DNA from: JAWMQL01 sp033283165
Lineage (GTDB): Bacteria; Pseudomonadota; Gammaproteobacteria; Pseudomonadales; Halieaceae
DNA length: 64,000 bases
Reading direction: 5' to 3'
NCBI GenBank assembly: GCA_033283165.1
Contig: JAWMQL010000006.1
Span: 248,001 to 312,000, forward strand
Shown here: one piece after another, positions 8,475-16,456 of the stretch
How the letters are laid out: each line of letters starts with the position of its first letter
Numbering within the stretch: position 1 is the stretch's first letter
Notes under the pieces: model-generated
Told to the model about the DNA's origin: nothing
Seen by the model: the letters and a program-made list of their open reading frames with translations, nothing else
Databases searched by the model: none
Translations under genes and position numbers: made by a program

Positions 8475-8648
8475 CATTTGGGGTCAGTGGACATTTGGGG
8501 TCAGAGTAAAAATATGCATTTGAGAGCATTTGGGGTCAGAGTAAAAAAGGGCTCTGACCTGGACATTTGGGGTCAGAGTAAAAATATGCATTTGCATTTG
8601 GGGTCAAAAAAAAAGGGCTCTGACCTATTTTTACTCTGACCCCAAATG
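8475..8648. repeat. cluster of REP-like units in the metK-ahcY gap
   Basis: The 12-mer CATTTGGGGTCA occurs five times in direct orientation (from 8475, 8492, 8527, 8564 and 8595) and once inverted (8637-8648). Several copies continue into GAGTAAAAATATGCATTT. The arms 8564-8586 and 8626-8648 are perfect 23-base reverse complements and can fold as a hairpin. GGGCTCTGACC appears twice (from 8549 and 8615). Units are irregularly spaced, unlike CRISPR. This motif style resembles extragenic palindromes spread by REP-associated tyrosine transposases. It fills almost the whole intergenic space inside an operon and ends 39 bases before ahcY. Confidence 0.85.
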
Positions 8649-8687
8649 CAGATGACACGCTACCGTTTCACCAATGAGGAACAGACA

Positions 8688-10079
8688 ATGAGCACTGCAG
8701 AAAAACTGGACACCAAGACCGACTACAAGGTCGCCGACATTTCACTGGCCGACTGGGGCCGCCGCGAACTGGACATCGCCGAGGGCGAGATGCCCGCCCT
8801 GATGGCACTGCGCGAACGCTACCGTGACAGCCAGCCGCTGGCCGGCGCCAGGATCCTCGGCTGCATCCACATGACGATCCAGACCGGCGTCCTCATCGAA
8901 ACCCTGATGGAGCTGGGGGCGGAAGTGCGCTGGTCGAGCTGCAATATCTTCTCTACCCAGGACCACGCCGCCGCCGCGATCGCCGCGGCCGGTGTCCCGG
9001 TATTCGCCTGGAAAGGCGAGACCGAAGAAGAATATGACTGGTGCCTCGAGCAGACCATTCTCAAGGACGGCCAGCCCTGGGACGCCAACATGGTACTGGA
9101 CGACGGCGGCGACCTGACCGCCATGTTGCACGAGAAGTATCCCCAGATGCTGGACAACATTCACGGCATCACCGAGGAAACCACTACCGGCGTGCACCGC
9201 CTGCAGGAGATGCTGGAAGCCGGAACCCTGAAAGTGCCGGCCGTGAACGTCAACGATTCCGTCACCAAGTCCAAGAACGACAACAAGTACGGCTGCCGGC
9301 ACAGCCTGAACGACGCCATCAAGCGCGGCACCGATCACCTGCTGGCGGGCAAGCGGGCACTGGTGATCGGCTACGGTGACGTGGGCAAGGGTTCTGCCCA
9401 GTCCCTGCGCCAGGAAGGGATGATCGTGCGCATCAGCGAGATCGACCCGATCTGCGCGATGCAGGCCTGCATGGACGGTTTCGAGGTGGTGTCACCTTAC
9501 GTCGACGGCGTGAACGACGGCACGCCCGGCTGCGTTAACTCAGGGCTCCTGGGCAACACCGACCTGGTGGTCACCACCACCGGTAACTACAACGTCTGTG
9601 ACGCCAACATGCTCAAGGCGCTGAAATGCGGCGCCGTGGTCTGCAACATCGGCCATTTCGATAACGAGATTGATACCGCCTTCATGCGCCGCAGCTGGGA
9701 GTGGGAAGAGGTCAAGCCCCAGGTGCACAAGGTGTACCGCGACCGGGCCGCCAACGATCACCTGATCCTGCTGTCCGAGGGCCGCCTGGTCAACCTGGGT
9801 AACGCCACCGGCCACCCCTCGCGCATCATGGACGGCTCCTTCGCCAACCAAGTACTGGCCCAGATTTATCTCTACGAGCGCAAGTTCGCCGATCTTGAAC
9901 CGGAGATGAAGCCCGCGGCCCTGGCGGTGGAAGTGCTGCCCAAGAAACTGGACGAGGAAGTCGCGGCCCATATGATCGGCGGCTTCGGTGCCGTTCTCAC
10001 CCGCCTGACCCCGGAACAGGCAGAGTACATCAACGTCAGCCTGGACGGCCCGTTCAAGCCCGAGAGCTACAAGTACTGA
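8688..10079 (+). CDS. ahcY: adenosylhomocysteinase
   Basis: NAD-dependent enzyme that splits S-adenosylhomocysteine into adenosine and homocysteine, relieving product inhibition of methyltransferases. I use ATG 8688 (463 residues, MSTAEKLDTKTDY) because GAGGAA stands 7 bases ahead; an upstream ATG at 8646 lies inside the repeat cluster and has no ribosome site. Seen: DISLADWGRREL, HMTIQTGVLIETL, SSCNIFSTQDHAA, the catalytic-region NVNDSVTKSKNDN, the NAD loop IGYGDVGKGSAQ near residue 230, and the C-terminal FKPESYKY. It has the long bacterial/eukaryotic form with the usual insertion. The stop is followed after one base by metF. Confidence 0.97.
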   Translation: MSTAEKLDTKTDYKVADISLADWGRRELDIAEGEMPALMALRERYRDSQPLAGARILGCIHMTIQTGVLIETLMELGAEVRWSSCNIFSTQDHAAAAIAAAGVPVFAWKGETEEEYDWCLEQTILKDGQPWDANMVLDDGGDLTAMLHEKYPQMLDNIHGITEETTTGVHRLQEMLEAGTLKVPAVNVNDSVTKSKNDNKYGCRHSLNDAIKRGTDHLLAGKRALVIGYGDVGKGSAQSLRQEGMIVRISEIDPICAMQACMDGFEVVSPYVDGVNDGTPGCVNSGLLGNTDLVVTTTGNYNVCDANMLKALKCGAVVCNIGHFDNEIDTAFMRRSWEWEEVKPQVHKVYRDRAANDHLILLSEGRLVNLGNATGHPSRIMDGSFANQVLAQIYLYERKFADLEPEMKPAALAVEVLPKKLDEEVAAHMIGGFGAVLTRLTPEQAEYINVSLDGPFKPESYKY

Positions 10080-10080
10080 T

Positions 10081-10920
10081 ATGGCAGGCAGTAAGGCCAG
10101 TATCAGCTTCGAGTTCTTCCCGCCCCGCACGGAGGCGGGAAGAACCCGGCTGACGGATGAGACCACGCCTGCCCTGCAGGCACTGGACCCGGCGTTCTTC
10201 TCGGTGACCTACGGCGCCGGCGGCACTACCCGGGAGACCACCAAAGAGATAGTCACCACGCTGATCGGCCGCGGTCACGAGGTCGCCCCGCACATGAGTT
10301 TCGGCGGCGATGGCGAGGACACTATCCGCGAGTTGCTCCGCGCCTACCAGCGGGCGGGCGCAACACGCCTGGTGGCCCTGCGCGGCGATATGCCCTCAGG
10401 CATGGGGGCCGCGACCCAGTTGGTATACGCGAACGAACTGGTGGAGTTCGTGCGCCGGGAGACCGGTGACCACTTCACCATCTCGGTGGCCGCCTACCCC
10501 GAAATCCATCCCGAGGCGATCAGCTACGACCGGGACATCGAGTATCTCAAGGGCAAATTCGACGCCGGTGCCGACAACGCCATTACCCAGTATTTCTACA
10601 ACGTCGAAGCCTATTTCTATTTTCTCGACCGCTGCGCGGCCATCGGCATCGACCAGCCCATTTACGCGGGCATCATGCCGATCACCAACTTCGCCAACCT
10701 GGCGCGATTCTCGCGCAACTGTGGCGCCGAGATTCCCCGCTGGATCTGCCAGCGCATCGAGGCTTTCGGCGATGACCAGGACAGCATCCGCAAGTTCGGC
10801 GTCGAAGTGGTCAGCCAGTTGTGCCAGACTCTGCTGGAGAGTGGTGCGCCCGGCATCCACTTCTACACCATGAACCAGGTGGAACCGACCCGGGAGATCT
10901 ACAACAACCTGGGCCTGTAG
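10081..10920 (+). CDS. metF: methylenetetrahydrofolate reductase
   Basis: FAD enzyme that reduces 5,10-methylene-THF to 5-methyl-THF, the methyl donor for methionine synthesis. 279 residues, as in compact bacterial MetF. Signatures: SFEFFPPRTEAG at the N-terminus (with the catalytic Glu), VTYGAGGTTRE, HMSFGG, VALRGDMP near residue 100, and DNAITQYFYN near 165. It begins one base after the ahcY stop, so it is translationally close-coupled and belongs to the sahR-metK-ahcY operon. Its presence completes the methyl cycle genes under one likely regulator, apart from methionine synthase, which is not in the window. Confidence 0.96.
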   Translation: MAGSKASISFEFFPPRTEAGRTRLTDETTPALQALDPAFFSVTYGAGGTTRETTKEIVTTLIGRGHEVAPHMSFGGDGEDTIRELLRAYQRAGATRLVALRGDMPSGMGAATQLVYANELVEFVRRETGDHFTISVAAYPEIHPEAISYDRDIEYLKGKFDAGADNAITQYFYNVEAYFYFLDRCAAIGIDQPIYAGIMPITNFANLARFSRNCGAEIPRWICQRIEAFGDDQDSIRKFGVEVVSQLCQTLLESGAPGIHFYTMNQVEPTREIYNNLGL

Positions 10921-10933
10921 GGCCGGAGGGTGC

Positions 10934-11671
10934 ATGCGGGTACCGAGAATTTTCACTGCCCAGCCTCTGGCTCCGCATGGCCAGTTTCAGCTGGAACCCG
11001 GTCCCAGCCAGCACCTGTCGCGGGCCCTGCGCATGGGGCCGGGGGACCGCCTCACCCTGTTTGATGGCGGCGGCGGCGAGTACCCGGCAACCATCAGCGC
11101 GGTAGACAAGAAGGCAGTCCGGGTGCAAACCTCGGAGCACGTACAGGTCGAACGGGAATCGCCCCTGGCGGTGGAGCTTGGCATCGCCATATCCCGCGGT
11201 GAACGCATGGACCTGGTTATCCAGAAAGCCACGGAACTCGGCGTAACGGCGATCGCACCGCTGTTCTCGGAGCGCACCGAGGTCCGGCTCAAGGGCGAGC
11301 GCGCCGGGCGCAAGCAGCAGCACTGGCAGCAGATCGCGGTCAGCGCCTGTGAACAGTGCGGCCGCAACCGGGTACCGGCCATCGCCGCCCTGATGAACCT
11401 GGAAGACTGGGTGGGCCAGGTAGAGGCCCGGTGCCGCTTCGTGCTGCATCACCGGGCCGGGCCGGGCGGCGAGTCCGGCAGCAGGCCCGATAGCGCCGCC
11501 CTGCTGGTGGGTCCGGAGGGCGGCCTCAGTGACGGTGAAATCTCGGGCGCGCTGGCGGCGGGTTTCGAGGCCATGCAGCTGGGTCCGCGGGTACTGCGCA
11601 CCGAAACCGCGCCGCTGGCGGCGCTGGCCATCCTCCAGGCGCGCTGGGGGGATATGGGCCCGGGCGACTGA
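10934..11671 (+). CDS. rsmE: 16S rRNA m3U1498 methyltransferase
   Basis: SPOUT-class enzyme that methylates U1498 of 16S rRNA using SAM. 245 residues. N-terminal PUA-like part includes HLSRALRMGPGDRLTLFDG; the C-terminal trefoil knot includes RMDLVIQKATELGV, LLVGPEGGLSDGEI and the terminal LGPRVLRTETAPLAAL, the characteristic knot motif. The gene starts 13 bases after metF, so it is probably the last gene of the SAM/methyl-cycle operon; the shared use of SAM may be incidental. It converges on the usp gene, 44 bases away, with a G/C-rich hairpin at 11659-11684 lacking a T run. Confidence 0.95.
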   Translation: MRVPRIFTAQPLAPHGQFQLEPGPSQHLSRALRMGPGDRLTLFDGGGGEYPATISAVDKKAVRVQTSEHVQVERESPLAVELGIAISRGERMDLVIQKATELGVTAIAPLFSERTEVRLKGERAGRKQQHWQQIAVSACEQCGRNRVPAIAALMNLEDWVGQVEARCRFVLHHRAGPGGESGSRPDSAALLVGPEGGLSDGEISGALAAGFEAMQLGPRVLRTETAPLAALAILQARWGDMGPGD

Positions 11672-11715
11672 TCGCGCGCCCGGGACTCAACAGGACCGGC
11701 CGCTGCCGGCGGAAC

Positions 11716-12528
11716 TCAGGGCATGGACAGGACGTCGCACTCCAGCTGGTCCAACACTTTCTCCACCGTATTGCCGTTGATGGCCGCGGCGAGGCCGCTG
11801 CGACCCGAGTTGCCCACCACCACCAGGCTGGCTTCGATGGCCCGGGCGCGGTCGACAATCACTTCCTCGGGCTCGCCGATCTGGATATGGATGCGGTCGC
11901 TGTCAACGCCGCACTGCTCCATCAGGGCCTTGCGGTCCGGCATCGCCTTGAGTTTCTCGAAGGCGTTGACGAAGTGAATCTCGGCGTCGGTACTGTCCAT
12001 CAGCTGGCGGCTGAAGTCGAGGATGTGCCGGTTCAATTCGCGATAGGACTCTTTTTCGGTGCGCAGGTCGATGGCCGCCAGGATACGCCGTACTTCCTTC
12101 TGGCCATTACCCTTGACCAGCAGCACGGGGCAGTCGCACTCGCGGATCAGGGTCCAGTCCGAGGTGCGGTTGAGGATACGCTCGCGGTTGCTGTGCGGAT
12201 AGGACGACTTCAGGACGGCATCTACCGCGTTGCGACGGGAAGCGCGTACCACCCCGTCGTACCAGTCCTTGCCCCATTCCACCTCGATGTCGACCTTGAC
12301 GCCGCGTTGTTCCACATCGGCGACCAGTTCCTGCAGCCGCGATTTCTGCTCAGCAATGCGCCGGGCTATCTCATCGGATTTATTAAGACCGGGATCGATT
12401 TCGCCATAGATACAGGCGTACAGGTGAACGATGACATTACCCCGGTCAGCGGTTTGGGCCGCACGCTCCAGCGCGGGCTGCTCCTCTCGGGTCGGGTCGA
12501 ATACAACTAACAGTTTTTGTGCGTCCAT
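11716..12528 (-). CDS. tandem universal stress protein (UspE-like)
   Basis: Cytosolic protein of two Usp domains in tandem (about residues 1-140 and 145-270), as in UspE. The second domain ends with GNSGRSGLAAAINGN, which fits the ATP-binding G-2x-G-9x-G pattern with Asn in the last position; the first domain lacks this glycine pattern, so only one site may bind nucleotide. A strong ribosome site GAGGTGAG precedes the ATG. About 93 bases upstream is an FNR/Anr-type box, and Anr control of Usp genes is known in Pseudomonas, which suggests induction at low oxygen. Exact role unknown. Confidence 0.9.
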   Translation of the reverse strand: MDAQKLLVVFDPTREEQPALERAAQTADRGNVIVHLYACIYGEIDPGLNKSDEIARRIAEQKSRLQELVADVEQRGVKVDIEVEWGKDWYDGVVRASRRNAVDAVLKSSYPHSNRERILNRTSDWTLIRECDCPVLLVKGNGQKEVRRILAAIDLRTEKESYRELNRHILDFSRQLMDSTDAEIHFVNAFEKLKAMPDRKALMEQCGVDSDRIHIQIGEPEEVIVDRARAIEASLVVVGNSGRSGLAAAINGNTVEKVLDQLECDVLSMP

Positions 12529-12620
12529 GACTCACCTCACTCCACATGGTTACTCATGGCTATATTGTGCTGTCAGGAATTAGAATTCACATACTAAAGT
12601 GCTGATTTCACTGGATTTTC

Positions 12621-12634
12621 TTGATCTGGGTCAA
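12621..12634. promoter_or_regulatory. FNR/Anr-type box upstream of the usp gene
   Basis: TTGATCTGGGTCAA matches TTGAY-N4-RTCAA. On the minus strand, counting from a class II activator position (-41.5), a -10-like TTTAGT/TAGTAT falls where expected, and the usp ATG follows about 60 bases later. It lies in the 124-base gap between the esterase stop and the usp start, so usp is the only sensible target. Confidence 0.6.
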
Positions 12635-12652
12635 GGGATTGGCGGACGCCCG

Positions 12653-13930
12653 TCAGGGCGCCTGTTGCTCCGCCCAGCGCGCGTGGCTCCACTCCAGGAA
12701 CTCTGCCACCGAGTTCACCATGTGGTCGGTGCGGATGGAGTGAAAAATCTCGAAGGCATGCTGGGCGCCGGGCAGCTCACCGTAGGCGACCGGGTTGCCG
12801 GACACCGCCTGCAGGTGCGAAACAAAGACGCGCGCCTCCTCCACCCACACCAGCGAGTCGTGGCTACCGTGGATCACGAAGAAGGGGGGCGCCGCCGGGT
12901 TGACCTGGCTGAGGGGCGAACCCTGGTCCCACAATTCGCGGTTTTCGTCTTTTGAGCACTGCATCACCTTGTCGCCGATCATGCCGTCCATGGACATGCC
13001 GACGCGGATATCAAAGCGATCCAGGAAATCGTAAACGCCATAGAACGGCACTGCCGCCTGCAGCGTCGTATCGGCATCCTCAAAGCCGGGCTGCCACTCG
13101 GCCAGGTTGGGCGTGAGAGCCGCCAGGGATGACAGGTGGCCGCCGGCGGAGCCGCCGGTGATCGCGATAAAATCGGGGTTGCCACCGTAGTCGGCAATGT
13201 TTTCGCGCACCCAGGCGATGGCTTTTTTCACATCGATGATATGGGCAGGAAAAGCGGCCTTGGGGCTCAGGCGATAGTTGATCGACACGCACAACCAGCC
13301 GCGCTCGGCCATGTGGTACATCAGGGGCTTGGCCTGCTCCTGCTTGTCACCGATGATCCAGGCCCCGCCGTGCACCTGCAACAGGACCGGAAAGCCCCCC
13401 TCGCGGGGATTGCGCGGCTGGTAGATATCCAGCAGGTTGCGCTTGCCGGCATCGCCATAGGGCAGGTGGGTGTGCAGTTGCACGCCCGGACGCCGGTAGT
13501 GAAAGGGGCGCAACCAGTGCCGCTGTACGATGTCACTGCGCAGCTGGCGCTGGCGCTCCACCGGAATCTCGCTGCGGAAATCCTCACCCAGGGCACGCCG
13601 CAGGGCGCCCTGCAGGTACTGGGGAGTATCCATGGCCTGGCCCAGCAGGTACAGCTTGCCCAGCCAGGACAGGGCGAACAGGGCCAGCCCGCACTGGGCC
13701 AGGGGATCGTCGAACACGCCGGCAAACGCCAGCACGGCCGTCAGCGCCAGCTGCCACACCAGGTTGATGGCCGCGAGCTCACCCGACAACCAGCCCAGCA
13801 GGAAATACACGGGCACCATGAAGTACAGGCGCCGGGCCTGTACGATCGCCACCAGCGTGGCTATCGCGCCGAATACCGCCAGAAAAAAATACACACCCGC
13901 CCAGCTCACTGGCAAACCTCCAACCGTCAA
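12653..13930 (-). CDS. membrane-anchored alpha/beta hydrolase (esterase/BD-FAE type)
   Basis: 425 residues. The first 110 or so are strongly hydrophobic with about three membrane segments (WAGVYFFLAVFGAIATL; FMVPVYFLLGWL; LALTAVLAFAGVF). The remainder is a serine esterase domain of the hormone-sensitive-lipase/carboxylesterase group: oxyanion motif HGGAW near residue 210, nucleophile elbow GGSAGG near 285, and a late histidine in PGAQHAF near 395. Substrate unknown. The catalytic domain is probably held at the inner membrane, side not determinable. It stands alone between the usp gene and gshB. The start at 13930 includes the first segment and is reasonable. Confidence 0.8.
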   Translation of the reverse strand: MTVGGLPVSWAGVYFFLAVFGAIATLVAIVQARRLYFMVPVYFLLGWLSGELAAINLVWQLALTAVLAFAGVFDDPLAQCGLALFALSWLGKLYLLGQAMDTPQYLQGALRRALGEDFRSEIPVERQRQLRSDIVQRHWLRPFHYRRPGVQLHTHLPYGDAGKRNLLDIYQPRNPREGGFPVLLQVHGGAWIIGDKQEQAKPLMYHMAERGWLCVSINYRLSPKAAFPAHIIDVKKAIAWVRENIADYGGNPDFIAITGGSAGGHLSSLAALTPNLAEWQPGFEDADTTLQAAVPFYGVYDFLDRFDIRVGMSMDGMIGDKVMQCSKDENRELWDQGSPLSQVNPAAPPFFVIHGSHDSLVWVEEARVFVSHLQAVSGNPVAYGELPGAQHAFEIFHSIRTDHMVNSVAEFLEWSHARWAEQQAP

Positions 13931-14043
13931 AAAGTTCCCATTCTAGGGTTGATCCGCGTTCATGGCGAGGCGCTTGCGCCCATAATGGCCATTGCGTAAC
14001 GTAGTCCCTCTCGAATCACCAACGAAATCGGCGGTAGCGCGGT

Positions 14044-15000
14044 ATGGCAATCAAGATCGGTGTGGTAATGGACCCCATTGCCGACATCAACTACAAGAAG
14101 GACAGCACCATGGCCATGCTGTGGGCGGCGCAGGACCGCGACTGGCAGCTGTATTACATGGAGCAGCACGACCTGTACCTGGACCGGGGCGTGGCCCGGG
14201 CGAAAATGGCCGCCCTGCAGGTGTTCCGGGATCCGGCCAGGTGGTACCAGCTGGACGAGGTGGAGGACCGGGAACTGGCCGAGCTGGACGTGATCCTGAT
14301 GCGGGTGGATCCGCCCTTCGACAACGAATACATCTATACCACCTACCTGCTGGAGGAAGCGGAGCGGCGTGGCACGCTGATCGTCAACCGTTGCCAGAGT
14401 CTGCGGGACTGCAATGAGAAAGTGTTTGCCACCCGGTTTCCCCAGTGCTGCCCGCCGCTGCTGGTCAGCGCCGACAAGCAGCGCCTGCGTGCCTTCCACC
14501 GCGAGCACGGCGACGTGATCTTCAAACCACTGGATGGCATGGGCGGCGAGGCCATCTTCCGGGTCCGCGACAGCGATCCCAATCTCAGCGTGATCCTGGA
14601 AACCCTGACCGGCCACGGCCGCCAGACCATCATGGCACAGAAGTATATTCCCGAGATCAGCGAGGGCGACAAGCGCATCCTGGTTATCGGCGGCGAGGTC
14701 CTGCCCTATTGCCTGGCGCGCGTACCCCTGGCGGGGGAGAGCCGCGGCAACCTGGCGGCAGGCGGCGAGGGTCGGGCGCAACCGCTGAGCGATCGGGATC
14801 GCTGGATCGTGGAACAGGTCGCGCCCTCATTGAAAGCCCTGGGACTGATCTTCGTCGGCCTGGACGTGATCGGCGATTACCTCACCGAAATCAATGTCAC
14901 CAGTCCCACCTGTATCCGCGAGATCGACGCCGCCTACGATCTGGACATCGGCGGCCAACTGATGGATTGTATAGCCCAGCAGCTTGCAAACCGGGGGTAA
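14044..15000 (+). CDS. gshB: glutathione synthetase
   Basis: ATP-grasp ligase joining gamma-glutamylcysteine and glycine, the second step of glutathione synthesis, in the cytosol. The 318-residue length is typical. Seen: IGVVMDPIADINYKKDST at the N-terminus, MRVDPPFDNEYIYTTY, the ATP-grasp FKPLDGMGGEAIFR near residue 165, and the metal-binding end EINVTSPTCIREID near 285. It starts a tight plus-strand run gshB, tonB-like, yqgE, ruvX, the order found in Pseudomonas. Confidence 0.96.
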   Translation: MAIKIGVVMDPIADINYKKDSTMAMLWAAQDRDWQLYYMEQHDLYLDRGVARAKMAALQVFRDPARWYQLDEVEDRELAELDVILMRVDPPFDNEYIYTTYLLEEAERRGTLIVNRCQSLRDCNEKVFATRFPQCCPPLLVSADKQRLRAFHREHGDVIFKPLDGMGGEAIFRVRDSDPNLSVILETLTGHGRQTIMAQKYIPEISEGDKRILVIGGEVLPYCLARVPLAGESRGNLAAGGEGRAQPLSDRDRWIVEQVAPSLKALGLIFVGLDVIGDYLTEINVTSPTCIREIDAAYDLDIGGQLMDCIAQQLANRG

Positions 15001-15009
15001 TCCGGCCGG

Positions 15010-15810
15010 GTGTATTACGTCGGGGACGACAGGGACAACAACCAGCGCCTGGGCAGGGCGATCGCGATCGCCTGCGCCCTGCACGTGGCGCTGATTTTCG
15101 GCCTGGGATTCGACCTGCCTGAGCCGGGTAGCTATCAGCGCCAGATCGAGGTCACCCTGGCCCTGGATCCCAGCCGACGGGCCCCCGACGAGGCCCGGTT
15201 GCTGGCCCAGGCCAATCAGCAGGGTCGCGACGAACAGCGGGAAATCAGCGAGCCCGAACCGGCCAACCCACCACCGCCGCAGGAGTTGCAGCGCACACGC
15301 GATGAACGGGAGCCCCTGGCAACCACCGCGGACGCGCGCCTGGTGGACCCGCACGAGGCCAGCCGGGGCGATCCGGAGGTGGCGCGCATCGACCGCGAGC
15401 TGGAGCAGCTGGAGGCCGAGCTGAACCAGCAGACCCAGGCCTACGCCCAACGACCCAGGGTCCGACGTCTCACCTCCGCATCCGCCCGGCAGGCGGCCGA
15501 CGCCGCCTACCTGCACGACTGGCGCCTGCGCCTGGAGGCAGTGGGCACTCACTATTACCCCGAGGCCTCCCTGCGCTACGGTATCTACGGCAGCCTGCGG
15601 CTGCTGGTGGTCATCCGCCACGACGGCAGCCTGGAGGACGTCCGGGTGCTGTCCTCTTCCGGTTACGCGGTGCTGGACCAGGCGGCGGTCAAAATCGTGC
15701 GGCTGGCGGCGCCCTACGCGCCCTTTCCGCCGGAGCTGCGCGCCACCACGGACAAGCTGGAAATCGTGCGTACATGGCAATTCCAGGAAAACGGGCTAAG
15801 CTCAGAATGA
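15010..15810 (+). CDS. TonB-family energy transducer
   Basis: 266 residues from a GTG start at 15010, 9 bases after gshB. An N-terminal signal-anchor (AIAIACALHVALIFGLGFDL, about residues 18-37) is followed by a charged, Pro/Gln/Glu-rich periplasmic linker (about 40-150, with a Glu/Leu-rich heptad stretch IDRELEQLEAELNQQ). A TonB C-terminal fold follows: YGSLRLLVVIRHDGSL and VLDQAAVKIVRLAAPYAPFP. Such proteins carry proton-motive energy from ExbBD to outer-membrane receptors, but no exbB/exbD or receptor is here. In Pseudomonas a TonB paralogue in this spot affects twitching motility, which is of interest given pilTU nearby. Confidence 0.85.
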   Translation: MYYVGDDRDNNQRLGRAIAIACALHVALIFGLGFDLPEPGSYQRQIEVTLALDPSRRAPDEARLLAQANQQGRDEQREISEPEPANPPPPQELQRTRDEREPLATTADARLVDPHEASRGDPEVARIDRELEQLEAELNQQTQAYAQRPRVRRLTSASARQAADAAYLHDWRLRLEAVGTHYYPEASLRYGIYGSLRLLVVIRHDGSLEDVRVLSSSGYAVLDQAAVKIVRLAAPYAPFPPELRATTDKLEIVRTWQFQENGLSSE

Positions 15811-15861
15811 CGTTCCCGGATGAACCAGAACGGCCCGCTCAGAGGAGCCAGCGGTACGATC

Positions 15862-16452
15862 ATGACACCTGCCAGGTCCAGCGACACGCCGAGAAGCAGT
15901 GACTGCCTGCGGGATCATTTCTTGCTGGCCATGCCGGGACTGACCGGGGGCATCTTCTCCCACAGCGTCACCTATATCTGTGAGCACGGCGAGAGCGGCG
16001 CCATGGGTATCGTGATCAACCAGCCCCTGGACCTGTCGGTAGCGGAAATTTTCGAGCACCTGCAGATAACCCCACGGGACGATTTTTCCAGCACCCCGGT
16101 CATGGCCGGGGGCCCGGTCCAGATCGATCACGGCTTCGTGCTGCACCGCGGCTCCAGCGAGAACTGGGAGGCCACCATCCGGGTCACCCCGGAAATTTCG
16201 CTGACAACCAGCCGCGACATCCTGCGCGCCATCGCCGCCGGGACCGGCCCAAGGGATCACATCATTGCCCTCGGCTATGCCGGCTGGGCGGCGGGACAGC
16301 TGGAACAGGAGCTGGCGGCAAACAGCTGGCTGACCCTGCCCGCCGACAACGATGTGATCTTCGCCACGCCCGCGGACCAGCGCCTCAACGCCGCCGCGGC
16401 CAAGATCGGCGTCGACATGAACCTGATCTCGGGTCAGGCGGGACACGCCTGA
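15862..16452 (+). CDS. yqgE: YqgE/AlgH family protein
   Basis: Conserved cytosolic protein of unknown biochemical function. Signatures: FLLAMPGLTGGIFSHSVTYICEH, GAMGIVINQPLD, MAGGPVQIDHGFVLH, ALGYAGWAAGQLEQEL. I choose ATG 15862 (196 residues), closest to the family length; an in-frame ATG at 15820 would add 14 residues, and neither has an ideally spaced ribosome site (AGAGGAG is 15 bases before 15862). It is followed 4 bases later by ruvX; yqgE-ruvX linkage is widespread in gammaproteobacteria. AlgH was named for an effect on alginate in Pseudomonas, but the role is unproven. Confidence 0.93.
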   Translation: MTPARSSDTPRSSDCLRDHFLLAMPGLTGGIFSHSVTYICEHGESGAMGIVINQPLDLSVAEIFEHLQITPRDDFSSTPVMAGGPVQIDHGFVLHRGSSENWEATIRVTPEISLTTSRDILRAIAAGTGPRDHIIALGYAGWAAGQLEQELAANSWLTLPADNDVIFATPADQRLNAAAAKIGVDMNLISGQAGHA

Positions 16453-16456
16453 TCGC

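Noticed and set aside
6597..8477. 626-codon open frame on the minus strand opposite sahR and metK
   Set aside because: Antisense to two well supported genes, no recognisable domain, no ribosome site.
8475..8648. CRISPR array
   Set aside because: Repeats are short, spaced irregularly (17, 35, 37 and 31 bases) and one is inverted; spacers share sequence with each other, and no cas genes are present.
11659..11684. Terminator between rsmE and the usp gene
   Set aside because: CCCGGGCG/CGCCCGGG forms a hairpin but neither strand has a following T run and part lies within rsmE coding sequence.
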